Assembly: GCF_900250115.1 (NCBI RefSeq)
Contig: NZ_LT984803.1
Location: 2,817,583 to 2,881,582, forward strand
Length of the DNA: 64,000 bases
Direction of reading: 5' to 3'
Origin: Cupriavidus taiwanensis
GTDB lineage: Bacteria > Pseudomonadota > Gammaproteobacteria > Burkholderiales > Burkholderiaceae
The position numbers and the translations under genes were made by a program. Each line of letters begins with the position of its first letter. The first letter of the stretch is position 1. This document shows positions 35,732 through 46,742 of this stretch, piece by piece. The notes beneath the pieces were generated by a model. It had not been told where the DNA came from and made no database searches. It saw only the letters and a list, made by a program, of their open reading frames with translations.

Positions 35732-36426
35732 GTGGAGATCGGCAGCGCCACCGCCGAAGCCTTCCGCCTGCTGGCGAGCGGCGACGGCGGCCTGTGGTTC
35801 ATCGTCTGGACCTCGCTGGCGGTGGCGGTGCTGGGGCTGGCCATCGCCACCGTGCCGGCCATCGCAGCGGCCTGGCTGATCGCCACGCGCCAGTTCCCGG
35901 GCCGGCGCGCGGTGGTGGTGGTGGCGCAGGCCTTTCTGTCGTTCCCGACCGTGCTGGTCGGGCTGATCCTCTATCTGCTGCTGACGCGCCAGGGTCCGCT
36001 GGGCAGCCTGCACTTGCTTTTTACCCCTGCCGGCATGGTGCTGGGGCAGGCCGTGATCGGCTTCCCGGTGGTGCTGGCCTTTGCGCTGTCGACGCTGCAA
36101 GGCGCCGACGTGCGCCTGCGCGAGACCGCCTGGGTGCTGGGCGCCGGCCGCTGGCGCACCTTTTTGACGGTGCTGCGCGAACTGCGCTTCGGGCTGATGG
36201 CGGCGGTGGTCGCCGGCTTTGGCCGGGTCATTGCGGAAGTCGGCTCGGCGCTGATGATCGGCGGCAATATCGAAGGCTCGACCCGCACCATCACCACCGC
36301 CATCGCGCTGGAAACCAGCAAGGGCGAATTCGCGCAGGGCATTGCGCTGGGCCTGGTGCTGGTGGCGCTGGCGCTGCTGGTCAATATCGGCATGGCCTGG
36401 CTGCAGGGTGCCGGAGGGTTTCGCCA

Positions 36427-36430
<4 letters not shown>
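35732..36430 (+). CDS. ABC transporter permease, tungstate type (TupB-like)
   Basis: 232 residues, about five to six membrane helices. The EAA-like loop is AWVLGAGRWRTFLTVLRELRFGL, and GFGRVIAEVGSALMIGGNIEGSTRTITTAIALE resembles the TupB/WtpB signature for tungstate permeases. GTG start at 35732, 4 bp after the panB stop. It overlaps the ATPase gene by 4 bp (ATGA). No periplasmic binding protein gene is present on either side. Confidence 0.85.
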
Positions 36431-37125
<695 letters not shown>

Positions 37126-37133
37126 CCACCGGC

Positions 37134-39062
37134 TCAGGCCGTCAACGTCGCCGGCATCACGCCGCGCAAGGCGTTGACCAGCATCATGGCCTCGGCGCGC
37201 GCCAGCATCGCGCGAGTGATCACCGCTTCTTTGACCGGCTCGCCCGGCGCGCCCAGCGCCGCGCCGCCCGTCTCCAGCACCACCGCCCGCATCACCCCAG
37301 GCAGGATGTCGGCCGCCAGCGGCGGCGTCAGCCAGCGGCCGTCGATGCGCACCAACACGGAGCTGCGCCCGCCCTCGAGCAGTTCGCCGCGCGTGTTGAA
37401 GAACAGCCGGTCGAAGCCGCCGGCGCGCTCGGCGGCCTGCCAGCCGGCATCGAAGACCGCGCGCGCACTGGTCTTGTGGCGACGCAGCGGGTCGGCCGGC
37501 GGCAGCGGGTCCGGCGCGATGTCGACCCCGACCGGTCCCGCGGGCAACGGCGCCAGCGCGCCGCTGGCAAAGGCCAGCGTGCCGGACTTGTCCACGCTGA
37601 GGCGCAGGCGCCAGGTGCCCGCTCCCAGTCGCGCCGCCTGCGCGGCCACGGCGTCGCGCGCGGCCTCGGCGTCGAAGGCAAAGCCGAACGCCTGCGCCGA
37701 CGCCCCGATGCGCGCCAGGTGCCGCGCCAGGTGCGCGCAGGCGCCGTCTTGCACGCGCAGCGTCTCGAACAGCGTGAAGCCGGGATCGTGCCGGGTCAGG
37801 AAGCGCGCCTTCCAGCCGCATTCGGCGAATTCCTCCGCCGCCACGCTGTCATGCACGATGCCGCCGCCCACCCCCATTTCGCCGGCGCGCAGCGCGCTGG
37901 CCGCGGGCGGCGCCAGCACCAGCGTGCGGATCGCCACCGACAGCGCGAACGCACCGGCCACGGCGGCGCCGGACGGCGCCTCGATCCAGCCGATCGCGCC
38001 GGTGTACAGCCCGCGCGGCGCGCGCTCCAGCCCGGCAATGATCTGCATGGTGCGGCGCTTGGGCGCGCCGGTGATCGAGCCGCACGGAAACAGCGCCGCC
38101 ATCAGCGCGCCGAAGCTGGTGCCTGGCCGCGCCGTCGCCGTCACGGTCGAGGTCATCTGCAGCACCGCGCCGAACGGGTGCACCGCGAAGCGCTCCGGCA
38201 CCGCCACGCTGCCCGGCTGCGCGATGCGGCCGAGGTCGTTGCGCAGCAGGTCGACGATCATCACGTTCTCGGCCCGGTTCTTGGCGTCGGCGGCCAGCGC
38301 GGCGGCGGCCTGCGCATCGCGCGCGGCATCGCCGGCGCGCGGCGCGGTGCCCTTCATCGGCCGCGTCAGCAGATGGCCATGGCCGTCGTGGCGCACGAAC
38401 AGCTCCGGCGACAGCGACAGCACCATGGCGCCATCCGGCAGCCGCGCCAGCGCGCCATACGGCACCGGCTGCGAGGCTCGCAGCGCCGCGTACAGCGCCA
38501 CGGGGTCGCCGAAGGCATCGCAGCGCAGGCGCTGGGTGTAGTTGACCTGATAGGTGTCGCCCGCTTCGATCCACTGGTGGATGCGCGCAATGGCGTCGTC
38601 GAAGGCGGTGCGGGAGGTATCGGAAGCGATATGCATCAGGCCCGCCGGCCGCGGCTCCGCCTGGGACTGCAGCCACGCCGCCACCGCCGCGGCATCGAGC
38701 CGTTGCAGGTCACGGAACCACAGCAGCCGCAGCGCGCCGTCGTGGAACGGCATGGCGTTGCCCGTGTGCACCGGGGCATCGACCAGCGCGCCGCCGAATT
38801 CGTATGGGGCGAACAGCGTGGCATGCCAGCCCTGGCGCCAGCCCTCGGCCAGCATCGCGTCGAGTTGGGCGATGTCGCTGCCGGGCGGCAGGAGATCTTC
38901 GTGGAGGAAGCCGGTGTAGAGGCGGGATGCGGGTTGCCCGGCGGGTGCGGTGGCATCGTCGAGCAGGACGAAGGCGTCAACGCCGCCCGATTGCGTGCTC
39001 CCCTCCCCCGCGTGCGGGAGAGGGGCTGGGGGTGAGGGGGGGCGCTGGATGCTTGCTACCAC
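37134..39062 (-). CDS. pabB: Fused aminodeoxychorismate synthase component I / 4-amino-4-deoxychorismate lyase
   Basis: 642 residues, PabB followed by PabC. PabB part (to about 430): NYTQRLRC, the chorismate site LTRPMKGTAPR, ENVMIVDLLRNDLGRI and FPCGSITGAPKRR. PabC part (about 440-642): GFTLFETLRVQDG, the PLP lysine in RRHKTSARAVFDAGW, and LLEGGRSSVLVRIDG. Together they convert aminated chorismate to p-aminobenzoate for folate. The only usual in-frame start upstream of the conserved region is GTG 39062, so the N-terminus (SPPAPLPHAGEG) is translated from a REP element. The PabA glutaminase is elsewhere. Confidence 0.93.
   Translation of the reverse strand: MVASIQRPPSPPAPLPHAGEGSTQSGGVDAFVLLDDATAPAGQPASRLYTGFLHEDLLPPGSDIAQLDAMLAEGWRQGWHATLFAPYEFGGALVDAPVHTGNAMPFHDGALRLLWFRDLQRLDAAAVAAWLQSQAEPRPAGLMHIASDTSRTAFDDAIARIHQWIEAGDTYQVNYTQRLRCDAFGDPVALYAALRASQPVPYGALARLPDGAMVLSLSPELFVRHDGHGHLLTRPMKGTAPRAGDAARDAQAAAALAADAKNRAENVMIVDLLRNDLGRIAQPGSVAVPERFAVHPFGAVLQMTSTVTATARPGTSFGALMAALFPCGSITGAPKRRTMQIIAGLERAPRGLYTGAIGWIEAPSGAAVAGAFALSVAIRTLVLAPPAASALRAGEMGVGGGIVHDSVAAEEFAECGWKARFLTRHDPGFTLFETLRVQDGACAHLARHLARIGASAQAFGFAFDAEAARDAVAAQAARLGAGTWRLRLSVDKSGTLAFASGALAPLPAGPVGVDIAPDPLPPADPLRRHKTSARAVFDAGWQAAERAGGFDRLFFNTRGELLEGGRSSVLVRIDGRWLTPPLAADILPGVMRAVVLETGGAALGAPGEPVKEAVITRAMLARAEAMMLVNALRGVMPATLTA
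38997..39039. repeat. REP-like palindrome, copy A (inside pabB 5' end)
   Basis: Core arms CCCCTCCCCCGC and GCGGGAGAGGGG around a short loop, then a tail GCTGGGGGTGAGG. Orientation is core then tail from left to right. It pairs with copy B in inverted orientation about 115 bp away. Confidence 0.85.
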
Positions 39063-39153
39063 GGGAAATCGTCAGGGAAAACGGGATTGCCGACAAACCG
39101 GCAGGGCGCAGTCATGCATTATCGCGCGGTGCAAGCCGGGTGGCGATGGACAC

Positions 39154-39201
39154 GCCGGCCCTCTCCCCCGGCCCCTCTCCCGCAGGCGGGAGAGGGGAGC
39201 A
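39154..39201. repeat. REP-like palindrome, copy B (pabB-dnaJ region)
   Basis: Tail CCCTCTCCCCCGG, then perfect 12-bp arms CCCCTCTCCCGC (39172-39183) and GCGGGAGAGGGG (39186-39197). Inverted relative to copy A, tails facing each other. It is in the 220-bp gap between pabB and dnaJ, which otherwise holds no gene. Confidence 0.9.
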
Positions 39202-39282
39202 AACCCGCGATGATGCCCGGCGCCGCGCCAAAAACAAAACCGGCCACGTTTGCACGTGGCCGGTTCCATACCGCAAGCCGAA

Positions 39283-40416
39283 TCAGCTGAAGAAGCTTTT
39301 CACCTTGTCCAGCCAGGAAGTTTCCTGCGGGCTGTGGCGCGAGCCGCCCTCGTGCACCGAGCGGTCGAACTGGCGCAGCATTTCCTTCTGTGCCTCGGTC
39401 AGCTTGACCGGCGTCTCCACGTTCACATGCACGTAGAGGTCGCCCGGGTAGCCCGAGCGCACGCCCTTGATGCCCTTGCCGCGCAGGCGGAAGGTCTTGC
39501 CGGACTGGGTCGCCTCGGGCACCGGGAAGGTGGCCTTGCCGCTCAGCGTCGGCACTTCCAGGTCGCCGCCCAGCGCCGCGGTTGCGAACGAGATGGGCAT
39601 CTGGCAGTGCAGGTCGTCGCCATCGCGCTCGAACACCGCGTGCGGCTTGATGTGGACTTCCACGTACAGGTCGCCCGGGGGCCCGCCGTTGATGCCCGGC
39701 TCGCCGTTGCCGGACGAGCGGATGCGCATGCCTTCGTCGATGCCGGCCGGGATCTTCACTTCCAGCGTCTTCTGAGATTTCAGCTTGCCCTGGCCGTGGC
39801 ACTTGGTGCAGGGTTTGGGAATGAACTTGCCGCTGCCGTGGCACTTGGGGCAGGTCTGCTGCATGGTGAAGAAGCCCTGCGACACGCGCACCTGGCCGGC
39901 GCCGTGGCAGGTCGGGCAGGTTTCCACGCTCGAGCCCGGCTCGGCGCCGTTGCCGTGGCAGTGGTCGCAGTCGTCCCAGTGCGGGACGCGGATCTGGGCC
40001 TCGTGGCCGTGGGCGGCCTGCTCGAGCGAGATCTCCATGCTGTAGCGCAGGTCAGCGCCGCGGTAGGCCTGCGGGCCGCCGCCGCCCCGACGACCGCCGC
40101 CCTGGCCGAAGATGTCGCCGAAGATATCGCCGAAGGCTTCGGCGAAGCCGCCGTAGCCCTGCGCGCCGCCGAAGCCGCCCGCCATGTTGGGGTCCACGCC
40201 GGCATGGCCGTACTGGTCATACGCAGCCTTTTTCTCCGGGTCGGAAAGCATCTCGTAGGCCTCCTTGGCCTCCTTGAATTTTTCCTCGGATTCCTTGCTG
40301 TCCGGATTGCGGTCCGGGTGGTATTTCATCGCGAGCTTGCGATAAGCCTTCTTGACTTCGTCTTCGCTCGCGTTCTTGCCTACCCCGAGCACTTCGTAAT
40401 AGTCACGTTTTGCCAT
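39283..40416 (-). CDS. dnaJ: Chaperone protein DnaJ
   Basis: 377 residues. J domain with HPD (KYHPDRNPD), Gly/Phe-rich linker ([14 protein letters not shown]), four zinc motifs ([32 protein letters not shown]), then the peptide-binding C-terminal domains. It stimulates DnaK ATPase. Follows dnaK by 171 bp with no obvious promoter of its own. Confidence 0.98.
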   Translation of the reverse strand: MAKRDYYEVLGVGKNASEDEVKKAYRKLAMKYHPDRNPDSKESEEKFKEAKEAYEMLSDPEKKAAYDQYGHAGVDPNMAGGFGGAQGYGGFAEAFGDIFGDIFGQGGGRRGGGGPQAYRGADLRYSMEISLEQAAHGHEAQIRVPHWDDCDHCHGNGAEPGSSVETCPTCHGAGQVRVSQGFFTMQQTCPKCHGSGKFIPKPCTKCHGQGKLKSQKTLEVKIPAGIDEGMRIRSSGNGEPGINGGPPGDLYVEVHIKPHAVFERDGDDLHCQMPISFATAALGGDLEVPTLSGKATFPVPEATQSGKTFRLRGKGIKGVRSGYPGDLYVHVNVETPVKLTEAQKEMLRQFDRSVHEGGSRHSPQETSWLDKVKSFFS

Positions 40417-40587
40417 GGTGGCTCATTACCTCATTGGCCGGCGGGTGCAAGCGGCACGCGCCGGCGAATAGCAAAAAAGCCGAGCGCGGCATCCGACGGC
40501 GGTTTCCCGCGGGTCTGATGGCCGTCGCCCGGCGTCGGGGCGGGAGCGGCGCCGGCCAGTGCCTGCACCGCCGCCCGCGTATCCCGA

Positions 40588-42537
<1,950 letters not shown>

Positions 42538-42593
42538 TATTCTCTCCTCTTGAGCCATCGCTATCCGCGCGGCTGCAATTCAACCTGAGGCCG

Positions 42594-42621
42594 AAATGTG
42601 GCCGTCCGGGGGCTTTTCAAG
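42594..42621 (-). promoter_or_regulatory. Sigma-32 heat-shock promoter of dnaK-dnaJ
   Basis: On the minus strand CTTGAA (42621-42616), a 14-bp spacer, then CCACATTT (42601-42594), 7 of 8 matches to CCCCATTT. Predicted transcription start near 42587, leader about 50 nt. Confidence 0.85.
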
Positions 42622-42733
42622 GGCAGAACCGGCAAATCCGAGTAATTTTCTCGGTTTCTGCCCCCGGTCAACGGCAGCGGCTGCCCCGACTTGAGCCGGC
42701 AGCGCTGGCAGGCTGCATTATGTGGCCCGTGAA

Positions 42734-43294
42734 TTACTTCTTGCCGGCATCGCGATCGCGCTGCCACAACACGTCCGAACCGCCGCTCGCGCGGTTCAGC
42801 ACCCGCGCCAGCACGAACATCAGGTCCGAGAGCCGGTTCAGGTACTGGCGCGGCGCCTCGTTCAGCGCCTCGGCCGCGCCCAGCGCCACCAGCGCGCGCT
42901 CGGCGCGCCGGCACACGGTGCGGCACACATGGGCCTGCGCCGCGGCGCGGCTGCCGCCGGGCAGGATGAACTCGGCCAGGCGCGGCAGATTGGCGTTGTA
43001 GTCGGCCAGCCAGGTGTCGAGCTGCGCCACCTGCTCGGGCTTGAGCAGCGTGTAGCCCGGGATCGAAAGCTCGCCGCCCAGGTCGAACAGGTCGTGCTGG
43101 ATATGCAGCAGCGCGGCGCGCACGTCGGCGGGCAGCGCTTCGGTCAGCAGCACGCCGACGTGGCAGTTCAGTTCATCGACATCGCCGATCGCGGCGATGC
43201 GCAGGCTGTCCTTGCCGGTGCGGCTGCCGTCGCCCAGGCCGGTGGTGCCGGCGTCGCCGGTACGGGTGGCGATCTTCGACAGTCGATTGCCCAT
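42734..43294 (-). CDS. Cob(I)alamin adenosyltransferase, PduO type
   Basis: 186 residues. It makes adenosylcobalamin from ATP and cob(I)alamin. N-terminal ATP motif TRTGDAGTTGLGDGSR, then CRRAERALV and LNRLSDLMFVLARVLN, the conserved Arg/Asp/Asn set. A sigma-32 promoter for dnaK follows, so the pair are separate units. Confidence 0.93.
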   Translation of the reverse strand: MGNRLSKIATRTGDAGTTGLGDGSRTGKDSLRIAAIGDVDELNCHVGVLLTEALPADVRAALLHIQHDLFDLGGELSIPGYTLLKPEQVAQLDTWLADYNANLPRLAEFILPGGSRAAAQAHVCRTVCRRAERALVALGAAEALNEAPRQYLNRLSDLMFVLARVLNRASGGSDVLWQRDRDAGKK

Positions 43295-43585
43295 GCCGGT
43301 CTCCTTGTCAGCGGTGTGTGGTTGGGAAATGGCGCATTATCGCGCCAGAGCCGGTGACTTAGCCATGCGCGGCCTGGCCACCGGCCGGCCATGCGCTTGT
43401 GCGGCTATCGGCCGCGCGCGCGCTGCGTGAAGGTGCACCAGCCGCCGCGCGGCGTAGAATGCCGTTATTCGTCCATTCGATAACCGGGTCGCGCCCCCAG
43501 CCCGCCGCCGGCAGCCCACCACCGGCAGGCCATCGCCGGCACCCTCGCCGGCTCTGCCGCAGCACCGACCCGCCGGAGACCCTCC

Positions 43586-45016
43586 ATGAACCATCCCACG
43601 CCGTCCGCCTCCCTCGCCCGCCGTCCGCTGCCGCCGGCCCTGGCCGACGCCCTCGCGGCGCGCTTCGGCGAGCGCTTCACCACCTCCGCCGGCGTGCGCG
43701 AGCACCACGGCCGCGACGAATCGCCGTTCCCGCCGGCGCTGCCGGATGCCGTAGTCTTCGCCCACAGCACCGAGGAAGTGGCCGAGGTAGCGCGCCTCTG
43801 CAACCAGCATGGCGTGCCGCTGATTGCGTATGGCGCGGGCTCGTCGCTGGAAGGCCATTTGCTTGCGGTGGCCGGCGGCATCAGCCTGGACCTGTCGCAG
43901 ATGAACCGGGTGCTGGCGGTGCAGCCCGAGGACCTGACCGTGACCGTGCAGCCCGGCGTCACGCGCAAGCAGCTGAACCAGGAGATCAAGGACACCGGCC
44001 TGTTCTTCCCGATCGACCCGGGCGCGGACGCGTCGCTGGGCGGCATGTGCGCCACGCGCGCGTCGGGGACCAACGCGGTGCGCTACGGCACCATGCGCGA
44101 GAATGTGCTGGCGCTGACGGTGGTGACCGCCGACGGCCGCGTGATCCGCACCGGCACGCAGGCGCGCAAGTCGTCGGCGGGCTATGACCTGACCCGGCTC
44201 TTCATCGGCAGCGAAGGCACGCTCGGCATCATCACCGAGGTCACGGTGCGGCTGTACCCGCAGCCCGAGGCGATCTCCGCCGCGGTGTGCGCCTTCCCCA
44301 GCATGGGCAGCGCGGTACAGGCCGTGATCCAGACCATCCAGCTGGGCGTGCCGGTGGCGCGCGTGGAATTCGTCGATGCGCTGGCGATCCGCGCCATCAA
44401 CCGCCACGACAGCCTGACCCTGCCCGAGACCCCGCACCTGTTCTTCGAGTTCCACGGCACCGAGGCCGGCGTGCGCGAGCAGGCCGAGACCGTGCAGCAG
44501 ATCACCGCCGAGCACGGCGGCCAGGGCTTCGAATGGGCCACGCGCCCGGAAGACCGCAGCCGGCTGTGGAACGCGCGCCATACCGCGTACTTTGCGATGC
44601 TGCAGCTCAAGCCGGGCTGCAAGTCGGTCACCACCGACGTGTGCGTGCCGATCTCGCGCCTGGCCGACTGCGTCACCGAGACCGAGAAGGACCTGAACGC
44701 CTCGGCGCTGCCCTGCCCCATCGTCGGCCATGTCGGCGACGGCAACTTCCACGTGGCGATCCTGGTCGACCCCGACAAGCCCGAGGAAATGACCGAGGCC
44801 GAGGCCATCAACCAGCGCATCGTGGAACGCGCGCTGGCGATGGGCGGCACCTGCACCGGCGAGCACGGCGTGGGCCTGCACAAGCAGCGCTTCCTGGTGG
44901 CGGAACACGGCGAAGACGCGCTGGACCTGATGCGCGCGATCAAGGATGCGCTCGACCCCAACCACATCCTCAACCCCGGCAAGATCTTCAGCGCCGCGCG
45001 CGCCGGCACGCACTAA
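43586..45016 (+). CDS. FAD-linked 2-hydroxy acid dehydrogenase (D-lactate dehydrogenase-like)
   Basis: 476 residues of the GlcD/DLD family. PCMH-type FAD site YGAGSSLEGH and GADASLGGMCATRASGTNAVRYGTM; C-terminal metal and substrate histidines in GHVGDGNFHVAI and GEHGVGLHKQRF. The domain order and length match cytochrome-linked D-lactate dehydrogenases. It is paralogous to glcD 1.7 kb downstream but lacks GlcE/GlcF partners of its own. The LysR gene follows by 24 bp. Confidence 0.88.
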   Translation: MNHPTPSASLARRPLPPALADALAARFGERFTTSAGVREHHGRDESPFPPALPDAVVFAHSTEEVAEVARLCNQHGVPLIAYGAGSSLEGHLLAVAGGISLDLSQMNRVLAVQPEDLTVTVQPGVTRKQLNQEIKDTGLFFPIDPGADASLGGMCATRASGTNAVRYGTMRENVLALTVVTADGRVIRTGTQARKSSAGYDLTRLFIGSEGTLGIITEVTVRLYPQPEAISAAVCAFPSMGSAVQAVIQTIQLGVPVARVEFVDALAIRAINRHDSLTLPETPHLFFEFHGTEAGVREQAETVQQITAEHGGQGFEWATRPEDRSRLWNARHTAYFAMLQLKPGCKSVTTDVCVPISRLADCVTETEKDLNASALPCPIVGHVGDGNFHVAILVDPDKPEEMTEAEAINQRIVERALAMGGTCTGEHGVGLHKQRFLVAEHGEDALDLMRAIKDALDPNHILNPGKIFSAARAGTH

Positions 45017-45040
45017 GGCGCCCGACAGGCAACCGCAGGG

Positions 45041-45931
45041 ATGGCCTCCATGTTCAACCGCGTGCCGCCGCTGCATCTGCTGATCGCGTTCGAGGCAGCC
45101 GCGCGCCTGGGCAGCTTCGCGCGCGCGGCCGAGGAGCTGTCGGTGACGCCCAGCGCGGTCTCGCACCGCATCAAGAACCTCGAGGAGCTGTGGGGCGAAG
45201 ACCTGTTCGTGCGCGCCAACGCCGCGCTGCGGCTGACCGCGGCCGGCACGCGCTACCTGCGCAACGTGCAGGACGCGCTCAAGTCGCTCAACGAGCTGGC
45301 CCGGCCGGAGTACAACAAGATGCGCACGCGGCTGCGCGTGGCGATCCCGCCGACCTTCGGGCGCCAGCACCTGGTGCCGCGGCTGCCGGAGTTCGGCGCG
45401 CTCTATCCGCATATCGACCTCGAGCTGCACCTGGCGATCCCGTTCCTCGACGTCAAGGCCGAGGACACCGATGTCGAGATCCGCTACGGCACCGGCCGCT
45501 ACCCGGACCTGAAGACGACCAAGCTGCTGGTGGAGCCGGTGTTCCCGGCTTGCGGACGCGAATACTACGAGCGCGTCAACGGCCGCGCCATCACCAAACC
45601 CGAGCACCTGCACGGGCTGGTGCTGCTGCGCAGCCCGCTCGAGCCGTGGAAGCCGTGGTTCGAGACCGCCGGGCTGGACTGGCCCGAGCCCCAGACCGGC
45701 CCGCAGTTCAACGACATCGGGCTGATGCTGGAAGCGATCGCCTCCAACCAGGGCGTGGCGCTGGTGCGCCAGCGCATGGCGCGGCACTGGCTGTCGCTGG
45801 GGCAGATGGTGCGGCTGCTCGATGTGGAATCGGTATCGCCGCACGGCTACTACATCGTCGAGCGCGAACAGGCCCCGCTCAAGCCCGAGGCGCGCTATTT
45901 CGTCGACTGGCTGCTGAGCCTGGACTGGTAG
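45041..45931 (+). CDS. LysR family regulator, GcvA-like
   Basis: 296 residues. HTH AAEELSVTPSAVSHRIKNLEE and the LFVRANAALRLTAAG wing match GcvA/AmpR-type LysR proteins. The effector domain ends PEARYFVDWLL. It starts 24 bp after the D-lactate dehydrogenase-like gene and may be co-transcribed, or regulate the cluster. ATG 45041 or 45050 could be the start. Confidence 0.9.
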   Translation: MASMFNRVPPLHLLIAFEAAARLGSFARAAEELSVTPSAVSHRIKNLEELWGEDLFVRANAALRLTAAGTRYLRNVQDALKSLNELARPEYNKMRTRLRVAIPPTFGRQHLVPRLPEFGALYPHIDLELHLAIPFLDVKAEDTDVEIRYGTGRYPDLKTTKLLVEPVFPACGREYYERVNGRAITKPEHLHGLVLLRSPLEPWKPWFETAGLDWPEPQTGPQFNDIGLMLEAIASNQGVALVRQRMARHWLSLGQMVRLLDVESVSPHGYYIVEREQAPLKPEARYFVDWLLSLDW

Positions 45932-45943
45932 GAGACTGCGCCC

Positions 45944-46483
45944 ATGGAAATCCGCCTGCTGAACCCCGACGATGCCGCAGCCTTCCACGCGCTGCGGCTG
46001 CAGGGACTTGCCGAAGCCCCGGAAGCCTTTGCTGCCAGCCTCGAAGAAGAACAGGACCTGCCACCTGAGGCGGTGGCGCAACGCCTTGCGCCGAGCGCGG
46101 ACAAGGCCATGTTCGGCGCCTTCGAGGCCGGTCCCGCCGGCATCGCGCTGGCCGGCATGGTCGGCGTGATGCGCGAGCCCCGGCGCAAGCACTGGCACAA
46201 GGCCTCGATCTTCGGCATGTACGTGGCGCCGGCCTGGCGCGCGCGCAAGCTCGGCCGCGCGCTGATGCTGCGCGCGCTGCAGCAGGCCGCCGCCATGCCG
46301 GGCGTGCGCCAGGTCACGCTGTGCGTCAATGCCGGCAGCGCGGGCGCGGTGCGCTTGTACGAATCGCTCGGATTCGAGCGCTTCGGGCTGGAACCCGATG
46401 CGTTGTACGTCGCGCCGCACTTCCACGACAAGCTCGACATGGTGCTGCGGCTGCCTGACGCCCCGGCGCAGCCGGACCGCTGA
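45944..46483 (+). CDS. GNAT family N-acetyltransferase
   Basis: 179 residues. EIRLLNPDDAAAFHALRLQGL starts the fold; acetyl-CoA loop VAPAWRARKLGRALM is present, with LYESLGFERFGLEP at the end. Substrate unknown. It follows the LysR gene by 12 bp and precedes glcD by 259 bp. A plus-strand TATAGT at 46650-46655 may serve glcD. Confidence 0.85.
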   Translation: MEIRLLNPDDAAAFHALRLQGLAEAPEAFAASLEEEQDLPPEAVAQRLAPSADKAMFGAFEAGPAGIALAGMVGVMREPRRKHWHKASIFGMYVAPAWRARKLGRALMLRALQQAAAMPGVRQVTLCVNAGSAGAVRLYESLGFERFGLEPDALYVAPHFHDKLDMVLRLPDAPAQPDR

Positions 46484-46742
46484 AGGCGGCGCGGCCGGAT
46501 CCCTGAAACCGGCCCCGCCTTTCCGCTGACCGGCCGCCGGTGCTACGCTGAAACCGGCGCCCGTGCCCGCGGGGCATCATGAGCATTTTTGATCGGCCTG
46601 CCATGCGGAATTCACGTCCGGCGTGGTGCCCGCGCCAGGTGCCCTGCGCTATAGTCACCCGTCCCCACGCGGCAGGCCTGCACCGCCGCGACTGGCAGGC
46701 CGCGCACCGGCCGCCGTCCCGGAGACCCCACAGGAGTCGTTC

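Noticed and set aside
43337..46426. A minus-strand open frame of over 1000 codons opposite the D-lactate dehydrogenase-like and LysR genes
   Set aside because: Composition is His/Gln/Arg/Ala-rich with no domain, and the opposite strand has three clear genes.
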